From NCBI GenBank assembly GCA_934635225.1, contig CAKTYZ010000019.1, forward strand, positions 1 through 62,262: a stretch of 62,262 bases of DNA, written 5' to 3'. Made by a program: the position numbers and the translations under genes. Position 1 is the first letter of the stretch; each line of letters opens with the position of its first letter. The notes under the pieces were generated by a model. It did no database searches, was not told where the DNA came from, and worked only from the letters and a program-made list of their open reading frames with translations. Positions 42,864 through 51,413 of this stretch are shown here, piece by piece. Source of the stretch: an uncultured Kiritimatiellota bacterium. GTDB taxonomy: Bacteria; Verrucomicrobiota; Kiritimatiellia; RFP12; UBA1067.

Positions 42864-43321
42864 CTTCCGATCTCCTCCAGCCAACCGCCAACCTTCGACA
42901 GCGTCTCCTCGCGGTCGGTCGCCGTCTTGAGACCGCACTCCCAGATGACGATGACGTTCCACCCCTGTTCGTTCCAGAGACGCTCGTGTTCCTGATCTCG
43001 ACAGACGTTTCGCCGGAACTTGGCATTCCAAAATGCGCGGTTCGATTTCGGCGCGACAGCCTGTGCGCAAACTTCCGTCTGCACAAGCTTGCGCCCGTCC
43101 CATGTCCAACCATGGTGATGCCAGAAGCAACCGCGAATCTCAATCAGCGTCTTCAGTCGCGGCAAAACAACATCGGGATGCCCGACGACCTTCTTGTCGC
43201 AGACGCGAAAGCGATAACCCTGCGCGAAAAGCCATTTTCGCACAATCACCTCGGGCAACGTATCGCGCGACCGAATCGCGCGCATGATCTTCGACCGAAC
43301 CTCTGGCGAAAACTTGTCCAT
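42860..43321 (-). CDS. vsr: very short patch repair endonuclease
   Basis: 153 residues. EVRSKIMRAIRSRDTLPEVIVRKWLFAQGYRFRV, GHPDVVLP with the catalytic Asp, and GCFWHHHGW are Vsr signatures; the C-terminal FWNAKFRRN and WNVIVIWECGL complete the fold. Vsr nicks next to T-G mismatches that arise from 5-methylcytosine deamination. No cytosine methylase or restriction gene lies in the window, so it is an orphan here and is embedded in an unrelated operon. It overlaps the next gene by four bases. Confidence 0.9.
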   Translation of the reverse strand: MDKFSPEVRSKIMRAIRSRDTLPEVIVRKWLFAQGYRFRVCDKKVVGHPDVVLPRLKTLIEIRGCFWHHHGWTWDGRKLVQTEVCAQAVAPKSNRAFWNAKFRRNVCRDQEHERLWNEQGWNVIVIWECGLKTATDREETLSKVGGWLEEIGR

Positions 43322-43324
43322 GCC

Positions 43325-43702
43325 TTACCGCACGGCGTGCTTGGCGATCTCGCGCTGCAGGTTATTGACCCATTGCACGACCTTCTTCGCGGGAACACTG
43401 CTCTCGACCATCTGAATTGAATAATGGCGCTCATCCAAGAGCCGAACATCTATGACGACCTTGCGTGCGCGCTGGGTCAGCGTGCAGCGGATTGTCGTCG
43501 CATTCACTTCCTGTGGCACCCAACGCCGATGCGTAGCAGCGACAACCACGGCCGACTTGAGGTCCTGATTCGGCGACACCACGACCGAAACGTTCTCGAC
43601 GTTGGGTGGCAATGTCGTAAGGGCGAGAGCTTCCGGACTCTCTCTCGAAGACACGCATCCGACAACGCACAACACGCCAACCGCCATCATTAGTTTCTTC
43701 AT
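43325..43702 (-). CDS. small lipoprotein of unknown function
   Basis: 125 residues. Signal peptide with VVGC lipobox (Cys16), then a domain of alternating strands ending in SVPAKKVVQWVNNLQREIAKH. No family recognised. It lies between ispF (27 bases) and vsr (3 bases) on the same transcript. Confidence 0.7.
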   Translation of the reverse strand: MKKLMMAVGVLCVVGCVSSRESPEALALTTLPPNVENVSVVVSPNQDLKSAVVVAATHRRWVPQEVNATTIRCTLTQRARKVVIDVRLLDERHYSIQMVESSVPAKKVVQWVNNLQREIAKHAVR

Positions 43703-43729
43703 TCGCCTTCTCCTTTCAAGAATCTTCGG

Positions 43730-44200
43730 TCAGTCCTCCAGCAGACAGACGACATGAACTTCAATGCCAAGGCCCGCGCCGACATCATCCATTTTCTCAT
43801 TCGTCTTGCCCTTGACCGAGATACGCCCCTTGCCAACATTCATCACCACTGCCAGACGTTCACGGACGAGTTCGACAACAGGGCGCAACTTGGGGCGTTC
43901 GCAAAGGACCGTCGCGTCAATGTTGCCGATCTGGTAGCCCGCACCGCGCACCTCCTTGACAGCCGCAGCGAGAAGCTCCGTCGAATCAGCGCCTTGCCAG
44001 CGCATGTCCGTGTCGGGGAAATGCGAACCGATGTCACCCAACGCCGCCGCGCCAAGAATCGCGTCGATGATCGCGTGGATTAGGACATCCGCGTCACTGT
44101 GCCCCGCAAGTCCCGTCTCGCCTGGGAACTCGACGCCGCCAAGGACCAGTCGCCGCCCTTCCTTGAACCGATGCGAATCATAGCCGAAACCGATTCTCAT
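43730..44200 (-). CDS. ispF: 2-C-methyl-D-erythritol 2,4-cyclodiphosphate synthase
   Basis: MEP-pathway isoprenoid enzyme, 156 residues. The metal site is D8-x-H10 in GYDSHRF plus the histidine of LAGHSDADVLIHAI; FPDTDMRWQGADS and GKGRISVKGKTNEKMD are conserved. Its ATG overlaps the stop of the FAD oxidoreductase by four bases. IspD is not adjacent. Confidence 0.96.
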   Translation of the reverse strand: MRIGFGYDSHRFKEGRRLVLGGVEFPGETGLAGHSDADVLIHAIIDAILGAAALGDIGSHFPDTDMRWQGADSTELLAAAVKEVRGAGYQIGNIDATVLCERPKLRPVVELVRERLAVVMNVGKGRISVKGKTNEKMDDVGAGLGIEVHVVCLLED

Positions 44201-45633
44201 CCAAGATAGACCTTCTGATTCTCGAGTTCACGCCTCAAGGCAGAGTAGGCCAGCGCACGCGGCGCAACATCCTTCTTCGCCGCAAGGGCCGCCGCGACAC
44301 CCGCCGCCTGCCCAGACACAAAGCACGGCGCAATCAGGCGGAACGTGTCCACCGTGTCAGGAGCTCCGATGCAACGCCCCGCCGCAAGCACATTCTCGCC
44401 TCTCCTCGGCACGAGCGAGCGATAGCTGAGCGCCATGCCGTTGTGCGCACCGCAATTGCCGAGCCAGCCGACAATCTCACGCTCATTTGCCTTCTCCGCC
44501 TCTGTCGATCGATCAACCACAAGTTCGGATTCCAAAAGCCGTGTCGCACGCGGTCCGATCATCGAACAGTTGTTGGCAATATACACTTCTTCCCATCCGG
44601 GCGTCCGACGCATCTTCGCGACATGTTCCCACCAGAACTTGCGATGCAGGATCTCGGCCTTGGAGAGGTCGCGGACATTCAGCCCATCACCTTGAGGACC
44701 AAGGCGTCCACCCCACCAAATCGTCCCGTTTCCTTCATTGCTCCGCGTCGGCCACGGACAGGGCACCCCGTCATAGGCGACGCCCGGCTCCATCGGCGGC
44801 TGCGTCGCCGTCACGCGGTCGATGTTCCCGAGACGCGTCGTGTAGCCGATGCCGTGCGTAATCTGGCGGTAGCCGCATCCGGCGGCAAAGAAGACGTCAC
44901 CGTCACCCGTGCAGTCCACGACTTCCCGCGCGAGAACCGCTTGAGGTCCCTGCTTGGACTGGAAGACGACGCCAAGGACTTTCTCGCCGTCCTGAATGAC
45001 ATCAATGCCCGTCGCATGAAAGAAGGTTTCAACCCCCGCCTCTTCGCACATTCGGTCCATCAGGTATTTCGCGCCTTCGGGGTCAATCGTCGGTTGCCAG
45101 TGGCGGCGGTCATCTGACGGGTTCTCCTGCGTCGACATCCAGCGGCCCGCCGCGCGCGCGCGACGCATGAACTCCTCGCAGATGCCGCGCGTGACGAGAT
45201 TCCATTTCCCGTCCTCTGCACGCACGCTCGTCGCAAGCACAATCAGCACCATGCCGTTCGTGAAGAGTCCGCCCAACGAACCCGAGGCCTCAACAAGCAC
45301 CGTCTTCGCGCCCGCCCGCGCCGATGCGACAGCCGCCGCAAAACCGGCGGGACCGCCGCCCACGACAACGACGTCCGTCTCACGGAAGACTGGCACTTCC
45401 CGCGCCGGCATGATGACCTTGCCATCCTTCAGGAAGGAACTCGGCCCATCCTCAATCGTATGCGGAATCGGGTAGATGCGCTGTCCGAACCAGACATTCT
45501 TCGGATCGCCAATCGCCCCCGGCGGCAACGTCTTCGCCGTCGCGACGAATTCGTCACCAAGCGCAGCGCCCGTCACGCCCGCCGCGCCAAAGAACCCGAG
45601 CTTCTTCAAGAACTCACGTTTGCTGATCTGCAT
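44197..45633 (-). CDS. exported FAD-dependent oxidoreductase
   Basis: 478 residues. The N-terminus SKREFLKKLGFFGAAGVTGAA resembles a twin-arginine signal with KR in place of RR, so folded export is likely. FAD-binding VVVVGGGPAGFAAAVASARAG follows at about 87-107, then GSLGGLFTNGM and a C-terminal GRCIGAPDTVDTFRLIAPCFV FAD-site block. This is the FAD_oxidored group common in PVC bacteria; substrate unknown. GGAG lies 8 bases before the ATG. Confidence 0.82.
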   Translation of the reverse strand: MQISKREFLKKLGFFGAAGVTGAALGDEFVATAKTLPPGAIGDPKNVWFGQRIYPIPHTIEDGPSSFLKDGKVIMPAREVPVFRETDVVVVGGGPAGFAAAVASARAGAKTVLVEASGSLGGLFTNGMVLIVLATSVRAEDGKWNLVTRGICEEFMRRARAAGRWMSTQENPSDDRRHWQPTIDPEGAKYLMDRMCEEAGVETFFHATGIDVIQDGEKVLGVVFQSKQGPQAVLAREVVDCTGDGDVFFAAGCGYRQITHGIGYTTRLGNIDRVTATQPPMEPGVAYDGVPCPWPTRSNEGNGTIWWGGRLGPQGDGLNVRDLSKAEILHRKFWWEHVAKMRRTPGWEEVYIANNCSMIGPRATRLLESELVVDRSTEAEKANEREIVGWLGNCGAHNGMALSYRSLVPRRGENVLAAGRCIGAPDTVDTFRLIAPCFVSGQAAGVAAALAAKKDVAPRALAYSALRRELENQKVYLG

Positions 45634-45647
45634 CTTTCAGGCTCCTT

Positions 45648-46172
45648 TCAATGAATCTTTTCGACGATCTCTTTCGGTTCAGCCATCCGACCCGCGCCGC
45701 ATGTGCCACAAGCGAGGTCGCCCGAACCCGGCGCGACGACCTGAACGCCGCGGGCCTTCAGCACGGACAGGTTCTCCTGCGTCGCAACCGACTCCCACAT
45801 GACCGTATTCATCGCCGGCGCAACGAAAATCGGCGCGCGAGTCGCAAGCAAGGTTGCCGTCAGGAGATTGTCAGCCAATCCCTGACGCATCTTCGCGAGC
45901 GTATTCGCCGTCGCCGGAGCGACCAGCACGAGGTCCGCCGCGTCCGCAAGCGAGATATGATCCGGCTTCCACGCGGCAATTGAAGCAAACTGATCAATGA
46001 ACACAGGGTGACGCGAGAGCGTCTGGAAGGTGAGCGGCGTCACAAACTTCGTCGCAGCCTCCGTCATCAGCACCTGGACCTCATCGCCTTTCTTGACGAG
46101 CAGACGCACAAGCTCTACCGCCTTGTAGGCGGCAATCGACCCCGTTACGCCCAGCAATATCTTACGAGTCAT
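45648..46172 (-). CDS. coaC: phosphopantothenoylcysteine decarboxylase (monofunctional)
   Basis: FMN enzyme of coenzyme A synthesis, 174 residues. LGVTGSIAAYKAVEL, VAPATANTLAKM, PAMNTVMWES and LACGTCGAGRM are the flavin and catalytic motifs. The CoaB ligase domain usually fused behind is absent, so CoaB must be separate. The ATG at 46172 overlaps luxS by 11 bases. A related flavoprotein such as UbiX-type prenyltransferase is excluded by PAMN and the GCG loop. Confidence 0.9.
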   Translation of the reverse strand: MTRKILLGVTGSIAAYKAVELVRLLVKKGDEVQVLMTEAATKFVTPLTFQTLSRHPVFIDQFASIAAWKPDHISLADAADLVLVAPATANTLAKMRQGLADNLLTATLLATRAPIFVAPAMNTVMWESVATQENLSVLKARGVQVVAPGSGDLACGTCGAGRMAEPKEIVEKIH

Positions 46173-46677
46173 GGAAGAGAAGTCCCTTCTCGGTGATGAC
46201 GCGCATCGCCGTTGGGTAGTCAAAGCACGGTTCATTCTCCAGCCGCGTCACGAACTGCGCGGCCTCCCACTTCGCCATCGCAAGATCGTGCAGGCGGAAG
46301 TTCCCACATGTCTCCGCAGTCGTGCCGGGGACAACCCCCACATAGTCGCGACACTGGCGAAACGCCGCGAGAACGAGCGGTGCAATCTCCTGCGGCATCG
46401 GGCGCCCCTTCACCAGCAGGTAATTGCCCGTCAGGCAGCCCATTGGCCCCCAGTAGACGATGCGGTCCTTCCAGTCGGAATCATTGCGCAGGCAGGTCGC
46501 GACGATATGCTCAATCGTATGCAACGCATTCGGATGAATGGCTGGTTCAACGTTCGGACGTTTCATGCGGACGTCAAAGGTCGTCACAAAGTCGTCACCG
46601 ACGGCATCGACGCGCGAGACATAAATGCCGGGACGAATCTTCGTGTGGTCTACCTGAAAACTGGCAATGAGTTCCAT
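46162..46677 (-). CDS. luxS: S-ribosylhomocysteine lyase (AI-2 synthesis)
   Basis: 171 residues. Start at 46677 (MELIAS) with GAGGTG seven bases before. Metal ligands are in H53-T-I-E-H57 and Cys of TAETCGNFRLHDL; the catalytic cysteine is in GCLTGNY. Splits S-ribosylhomocysteine to homocysteine and DPD, the AI-2 precursor, linking the methionine cycle to possible signalling. Its presence with metF and the MetH reactivation gene points to active methyl recycling; the Pfs nucleosidase is not seen here. Confidence 0.95.
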   Translation of the reverse strand: MELIASFQVDHTKIRPGIYVSRVDAVGDDFVTTFDVRMKRPNVEPAIHPNALHTIEHIVATCLRNDSDWKDRIVYWGPMGCLTGNYLLVKGRPMPQEIAPLVLAAFRQCRDYVGVVPGTTAETCGNFRLHDLAMAKWEAAQFVTRLENEPCFDYPTAMRVITEKGLLFHDS

Positions 46678-46684
46678 CGGTGCG

Positions 46685-47722
46685 TCACCTCGCGTACTTG
46701 CGGACAATCGTCTCATATTCGTCGGCCTGCAGCTCCATCGACTCAACCATCTTGAACTGCGTCCGGCAGCGCACAAGATTGTGGTCATGATAGGCCGTGC
46801 GGAAATACGTGTCGCCCGCAAGGTAGTCCGTCAGGAAACGGATGCCAATCGTGAGCGTAATGAGCCGCCCCGCAAATGCAAGGTTCGCCTTCTCCGCCTC
46901 CGTCAGGAACTTTGCCCCAGCAAGATAGCCTTTCACCAATGTCTCGAAGTATTCCTTCTTCGAATAGACCTTCGAGAGGTCCTTCTCGTCTTCAGCCGCC
47001 GCCGCAGACGAAGTGCGCACCATGTCGCCGAAATCATAAAGGGCCGAACCAGGCATCGTCGTGTCGAGGTCGATGACGACATTCGTGCCGTCCGCCGCCA
47101 GCATCACGTTATTGATCTTCGTGTCATTGTGCGTGACGCGTTCGGGTATCTCGCCGTTTTTCATCATTGTCACGATCTTCGCAGCCTCTTCACGACGACG
47201 GTCAACGAACGCGAGTTCGGCTGCGGCGGCCGCTTTGCGGCCCTTCACGTCCGCCGCAACCGCCGCGTCCAGAAGACGAATGCGGTCCACCGTGTCGTGG
47301 AATTTCGGGATGATTTCGTCCAGTCGCGGCGCAGGCAGATCGGCAAGGTCGTTCTGGAACTTCGCGAAAGCACCCGCCGTCAACTCCGCCTGCGCGGGAT
47401 TGGAGATGAGATCGACCGAGGTGTAACCTTCCAGAAACGCATAGACGCGCCACGGATTCTCATAGCTGACGACATCCAGCGTCCGAACACCCTTCGCCTG
47501 AAGATGCCGCGTTACGCGCAGGATGTTCTTCTTCAGGATTTCTGGCGGAAAAATGTCCGTATTGACACGCTGAAGAATGAAGCGCCTCCCGCCGTTCGTC
47601 TCGACCTTGAACGTGTCGTTGATGTGTCCCGAGCCATAGCGCGCAACATCCGTCACGCCTGAAATGCCGTTCTGATCCAAGGCCGCGTGCAGCTCTTCCT
47701 GCGAATAAGTGCGATTTGACAT
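46685..47722 (-). CDS. APH-family sugar kinase (N-acetylhexosamine 1-kinase-like)
   Basis: 345 residues, protein-kinase-like fold. The catalytic loop RVTHNDTKINNVML and metal loop VVIDLDTTMPGSALYDFGD fit NahK-type kinases, which phosphorylate GlcNAc/GalNAc at C1, rather than antibiotic kinases. YGSGHINDTFKVE is the N-lobe glycine-rich loop. It could feed sugars released by the GH129-like enzyme into metabolism; substrate inferred. Lies 33 bases after the aspartokinase and 7 bases before luxS. Confidence 0.8.
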   Translation of the reverse strand: MSNRTYSQEELHAALDQNGISGVTDVARYGSGHINDTFKVETNGGRRFILQRVNTDIFPPEILKKNILRVTRHLQAKGVRTLDVVSYENPWRVYAFLEGYTSVDLISNPAQAELTAGAFAKFQNDLADLPAPRLDEIIPKFHDTVDRIRLLDAAVAADVKGRKAAAAAELAFVDRRREEAAKIVTMMKNGEIPERVTHNDTKINNVMLAADGTNVVIDLDTTMPGSALYDFGDMVRTSSAAAAEDEKDLSKVYSKKEYFETLVKGYLAGAKFLTEAEKANLAFAGRLITLTIGIRFLTDYLAGDTYFRTAYHDHNLVRCRTQFKMVESMELQADEYETIVRKYAR

Positions 47723-47755
47723 CCGTCTGTTGCCCTTTCTTTTGCAAACTTGGGT

Positions 47756-49120
47756 TCAGTCGAAAAACGCCTTGTAAAGCGCACGCACTGCCGCATCGCG
47801 ATCCTGAGTGCGAATCGCGAGCATGAACGAGACTTCCGAAGAGCCCTGGTTCACCATCGACATCGAGATGCCCGCCGAAGCCAGCGCCAGACACGCCTTC
47901 GCGAGCATGCCGGGCGTATAGCACATGCCCTCGCCAACGACCATCACCATCGTGAGATCGCGCTCGACCGTCACAAAGTCCGGCTCAAGCTGAGACTTAA
48001 TCTCGTTGATGATCCGGCGTTCGCGCTCCTTCGGCAGATACTGCCCTTTGACGACGACGCACTGCGAATCTACGCCGGACGGCATGTGCTCGTAGGAAAT
48101 CCCGTTCTCTTCGAGAATCTGCAAAAGCCGACGCCCGAAGCCGATCTGACGGTTCATGAGATACTTCTCGACGACAATGTTGCAAAAGCCGTCCGCCGCC
48201 GCAATGCCGACGACCGTCCCCGGCACGACGCGGCGCGACTGCTGGATCATCGTCCCCGGTTCGCTCGGATGGTTCGTGTTGCGGATGTTGATCGGAATGC
48301 GTGCCTTGACGGCGGGAATGACCGCGTCATCGTTGAAGACGCCGAAGCCCGCATAAGACAACTCGCGCATCTCACGGTAGGTCATCGTCGGGATGCCCTC
48401 TCCCTCCTTCACCTCCGCGACAATGCGCGGATCGCACGGATAGACCGAATCGACGTCCGTGAAGTTCTCGTAGACATCGGCACAGACGGCCGCCGCGAGA
48501 ATCGAACCCGTGATGTCGCTTCCGCCGCGCGGGAAGGTTGCGACCTTGCCCTCGCGCGTATAGCCGAAAAAGCCCGGATAGATGACGATGCCGTCAAAGT
48601 TGGAGAACGCCCGCGCGAGACGTGCATAGCTCTCGGGATCAAGTGTCGCATCGCCGAAGCTTCCCTTGAGAATCATGCCCGTGTCCTTCGGGCTCGCATA
48701 GCGCGCCTTCTTGCCGCGCGCCTCAAACGCAACAGCCACGAGTTTCGCGTTGTTGTCCTCGCCCGCCGCCTTCAGCAGGTCCATAAACTCGTCTCTCGCC
48801 AGCGTCGTGACCTGGGCGAGACGCGCCCGCAAGTCGGCTTCGATCGTGTGGATGATCTCCTCGCCGAGGTTCAGTTCCTGCGCCATCTGGGCGTAGCGTT
48901 CGACGACCTCGCCAAACGCACGGTCCGCATTCTCACCCTTAAGCGCCGTCTCCGCAAGTGCGATGAGGAGATCCGTCACCTTCGTGTCGCCGCCGTGACG
49001 CTTGCCGGGCGCCGAGACGACCACGAGACGTCGTGCGGGATCCGCGAGGACAATGTCGATGACCTTGTTGAGCTGGGTTGCGTTGGCGAGCGACGAACCG
49101 CCAAATTTACAGACTTTCAT
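47756..49120 (-). CDS. lysC: aspartate kinase
   Basis: First step of lysine, threonine and methionine synthesis. 454 residues with start at 49120 (MKVCKFGGSS). KFGGSSLANA and the FPRGGSDITGS loop are catalytic; two ACT domains (about 305-454) provide allosteric control. Start has no strong Shine-Dalgarno, but it follows the lpoB stop by five bases, so coupling is likely. Feedback amino acid cannot be told from sequence. Confidence 0.95.
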   Translation of the reverse strand: MKVCKFGGSSLANATQLNKVIDIVLADPARRLVVVSAPGKRHGGDTKVTDLLIALAETALKGENADRAFGEVVERYAQMAQELNLGEEIIHTIEADLRARLAQVTTLARDEFMDLLKAAGEDNNAKLVAVAFEARGKKARYASPKDTGMILKGSFGDATLDPESYARLARAFSNFDGIVIYPGFFGYTREGKVATFPRGGSDITGSILAAAVCADVYENFTDVDSVYPCDPRIVAEVKEGEGIPTMTYREMRELSYAGFGVFNDDAVIPAVKARIPINIRNTNHPSEPGTMIQQSRRVVPGTVVGIAAADGFCNIVVEKYLMNRQIGFGRRLLQILEENGISYEHMPSGVDSQCVVVKGQYLPKERERRIINEIKSQLEPDFVTVERDLTMVMVVGEGMCYTPGMLAKACLALASAGISMSMVNQGSSEVSFMLAIRTQDRDAAVRALYKAFFD

Positions 49121-49125
49121 TATGC

Positions 49126-49725
49126 TTAGAATCCCAGACGGTTGTTCGTCTGCTCCTTGCGAATCTCCTGCTCGTCCGTCCAAACGATCTCCCCGCTGGA
49201 GAGGTCCTTCAGATTGAGCGTAAACTTGAAATAGCGGTCCGTGACGCCATTGGTCCGGTCACGCATCTCCGTCAGTGCCCCGTAGAGATACATCTGGGCC
49301 GCACTCTGCTGGCCCGCACGCACGACTTTCTTCGCGTCCGTCAGACCGTTCAAGGCCTGGTCATTCATGAACTGGAGATCATCCGCAGCCGTCGTGCGGT
49401 CCATGAAGCGGAACTTGCGCGAGCGGACAAGTTTCGTGCGAATCGAATCCGTAATGGATGCCATGTCGAGATGCATCGTCGAACGGTTCTTGATGCCCGT
49501 GATGTCAAGGACGGGGCGCCGACCGCCGATTTCGGCAATGAAGTCCTGATCTGCCAACATGGAATCGACCATCTTCTCAACGGTCCGCCGCACATCCTGC
49601 GGCTCCAACGCAGCCGTCTTCGCTTTCATGTCAAGCTGCGTTTCGCGCGCGACAGTCGTCGCGCACCCTGTCGCACCCGCCGCCAACGCAAGCGCGAACA
49701 CACCATTCACAATCAGTTTCTTCAT
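49126..49725 (-). CDS. penicillin-binding-protein activator LpoB-like lipoprotein
   Basis: 199 residues. Signal peptide with ATGC lipobox (Cys21). TVEKMVDSMLADQDFIAEIG and RPVLDITGIKNRSTMHLDMA are the LpoB family features; KFTLNLKDLSSGEIVWTDEQEIRKEQ is the conserved end. Outer-membrane activator of peptidoglycan synthase, or a relative such as FlgO-type. First gene of the long operon to tatD. Confidence 0.82.
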   Translation of the reverse strand: MKKLIVNGVFALALAAGATGCATTVARETQLDMKAKTAALEPQDVRRTVEKMVDSMLADQDFIAEIGGRRPVLDITGIKNRSTMHLDMASITDSIRTKLVRSRKFRFMDRTTAADDLQFMNDQALNGLTDAKKVVRAGQQSAAQMYLYGALTEMRDRTNGVTDRYFKFTLNLKDLSSGEIVWTDEQEIRKEQTNNRLGF

Positions 49726-49808
49726 TTTTTCGTTCCTTTCTGCATGAAAATCACAACCTCACGATCCTACAGCATCCGTCTGAAGCGGCCATTTGCAGGA
49801 ACTTGACA

Positions 49809-49817
49809 ATTATATCA
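49809..49817 (-). promoter_or_regulatory. extended -10 promoter of the lpoB-tatD operon
   Basis: TGA plus TATAAT (49809-49814) on the minus strand, giving a leader of about 80 bases that ends with AAAGGAACG before the lpoB start. Confidence 0.6.
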
Positions 49818-49873
49818 AAAACGAGGCGGAATGTGGGAATCCACACGAGCAAAGGCACTCATCATCCTATCCG

Positions 49874-50710
49874 TCAGACATCAAGCGCCACGCGCAGGGA
49901 GCCGACATGCGCCGCCGTGTTGACAATCGACGGGTCGCCACCCGACGCAACCAGCGCATCGGACGCCGCGCCATGAAGCCAAACCGAGGATGCCGCCGCA
50001 CGGAAGGGATCGCCCTTCAAATAGGCCCAGCGCGCCCCAATTACGCCCGCCAGCAAATCGCCCATCCCCCCCAAGGCCATGAACGGATTACCTGTCGTGT
50101 TCTCGTAGACGCGCGCGCCATCCGCCGAAACGACCAGCGTCTGCGCCCCCTTTAGGATGACCGTCGCCCCATAGCGCTCAACAATCTCCCGTGCCGCCGC
50201 ACGCCGATCAGACGTGACGCGCGCACGCTCCCAACCCAGCAGTTTCGCCGCCTCGCCCTCGTGCGGAGTCAAGATGAGCTCCTGCCCTTTTGCCGGATCG
50301 TACCCGTCTGTCCGTCCATACCAAGAAGCGAGAACCGCCAAGGCATCCGCATCAAGCACAAACCGACCGCGTGAACCCGACAGCAGACGGGAGACGATGA
50401 CTTCGGAATTCACGGAAACGCCAAGCCCCATCCCGATGACCGTCACGTCCGCACGAGGCGGCACGCAGGTCGCCACCAGTTTCGTGAACGTCGCTTCCGG
50501 CACAAGCGAGCCCGCCGCAATGCGCGAAGCGTCTGGCACGACAAGCTGCACAAGCCCCGCCCCTGCCGCGCGTGCGCCAAGGCCCGCGATGACCGGCGCA
50601 TGGATATAATGCCCCGAGCCGCCGACGACGGAAACCGTGCCGACCGTGTATTTGTTCGCATCAACCGGACGTTTGCGAAACGCCCCCTCAAGTTCTGCGG
50701 GAAGATTCAT
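49874..50710 (-). CDS. nnrD: ADP-dependent NAD(P)H-hydrate dehydratase
   Basis: Repairs hydrated NAD(P)H. 278 residues; the ATG at 50710 is chosen because the longer frame runs through the promoter. VVGGSGHYIHAPVIAGLGA, ILTPHEGEAAKLLGW and MALGGMGDLLAGVIGA (catalytic Asp) are the family motifs. The epimerase domain NnrE that is often fused is absent. Start codon is seven bases after an extended -10: leaderless mRNA predicted. Confidence 0.92.
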   Translation of the reverse strand: MNLPAELEGAFRKRPVDANKYTVGTVSVVGGSGHYIHAPVIAGLGARAAGAGLVQLVVPDASRIAAGSLVPEATFTKLVATCVPPRADVTVIGMGLGVSVNSEVIVSRLLSGSRGRFVLDADALAVLASWYGRTDGYDPAKGQELILTPHEGEAAKLLGWERARVTSDRRAAAREIVERYGATVILKGAQTLVVSADGARVYENTTGNPFMALGGMGDLLAGVIGARWAYLKGDPFRAAASSVWLHGAASDALVASGGDPSIVNTAAHVGSLRVALDV

Positions 50711-50717
50711 GCTGTCT

Positions 50718-50726
50718 ATTATATCA
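50718..50726 (-). promoter_or_regulatory. leaderless promoter of nnrD
   Basis: TGA plus TATAAT (50718-50723) on the minus strand, overlapping the last codon of the response regulator gene and ending seven bases before the nnrD ATG. Confidence 0.65.
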
Positions 50727-51413
50727 TTTTCCGCACGGGCGGTACACATAGCCGACGCCACGGACCGTCACCAACAAGTCACCGTCCACGCCCAGTTTCT
50801 CGCGAAGGCCGAAAAAATAGACGTTGAGGGCCCCATCCGACGGGCGAGCATCGTCAGGCCAAAAGCGTGTCAGAAGAAAGTCACGCGTAAACACTTCGCC
50901 CGGACGTTCCGCGAAGAGGCGCAATACCGCCACATCTCGTTCCGAAAGCGCGGTCGCGACACCCGCCCGCCGCAGGATCAGCCCCGCCGCATCCACACGC
51001 CCCGCCCCGAAATCGAAGTCACCGCACGCCGTCACGCGCGATGCTCGGCGCAAGACGGATGCGATACGTGCCAGCAACACGGCATCCGAGACGGTCTTGC
51101 AGATGTAGTCGTCTGCGCCCACGCCCAGCCCGGTCAACTGGTCGATTTCCGACGCGAGTGCCGTCAAGAAGAGTATCGGAGTTTCGGCATCCGTCTCACG
51201 GATTCGACGGCAGACCTCATAGCCCGACATCTTCGGCATCATCACGTCCAAAAGGACGAGACTGGGTTTCGCCTGTCGGAACTGCATCAGGGCCTCCGCG
51301 CCATTCTTCACGGCAATGACATCGTAACCCGCGTCGGAAAGGACGCACGACAAGACCTGCCGCAGGACGCGTTCATCGTCCGCCAGGAGAATCTGGGGCT
51401 TAGAGGTTGGCAA
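50724..51413 (-). CDS. OmpR-family response regulator, orphan
   Basis: About 229 residues. Receiver domain: ILLADDE acidic cluster, phospho-acceptor Asp in LLDVMMPKMSG, Thr in LFLTAL and Lys in YICKTVSD. A winged-helix domain follows, ending TVRGVGYVY. No histidine kinase is adjacent. No ATG precedes the receiver; a TTG at 51413 (MPTSKPQILL), 14 bases inside tex, is the best start, with translation coupled to tex. Start uncertain; identity sure. Confidence 0.82.
   Translation of the reverse strand: MPTSKPQILLADDERVLRQVLSCVLSDAGYDVIAVKNGAEALMQFRQAKPSLVLLDVMMPKMSGYEVCRRIRETDAETPILFLTALASEIDQLTGLGVGADDYICKTVSDAVLLARIASVLRRASRVTACGDFDFGAGRVDAAGLILRRAGVATALSERDVAVLRLFAERPGEVFTRDFLLTRFWPDDARPSDGALNVYFFGLREKLGVDGDLLVTVRGVGYVYRPCGK

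Noticed and set aside
46685..47722. Aminoglycoside resistance phosphotransferase
   Set aside because: Shares the fold, but the HNDTKINNV and IDLDTTMPG loops fit hexosamine kinases better and the operon is biosynthetic.
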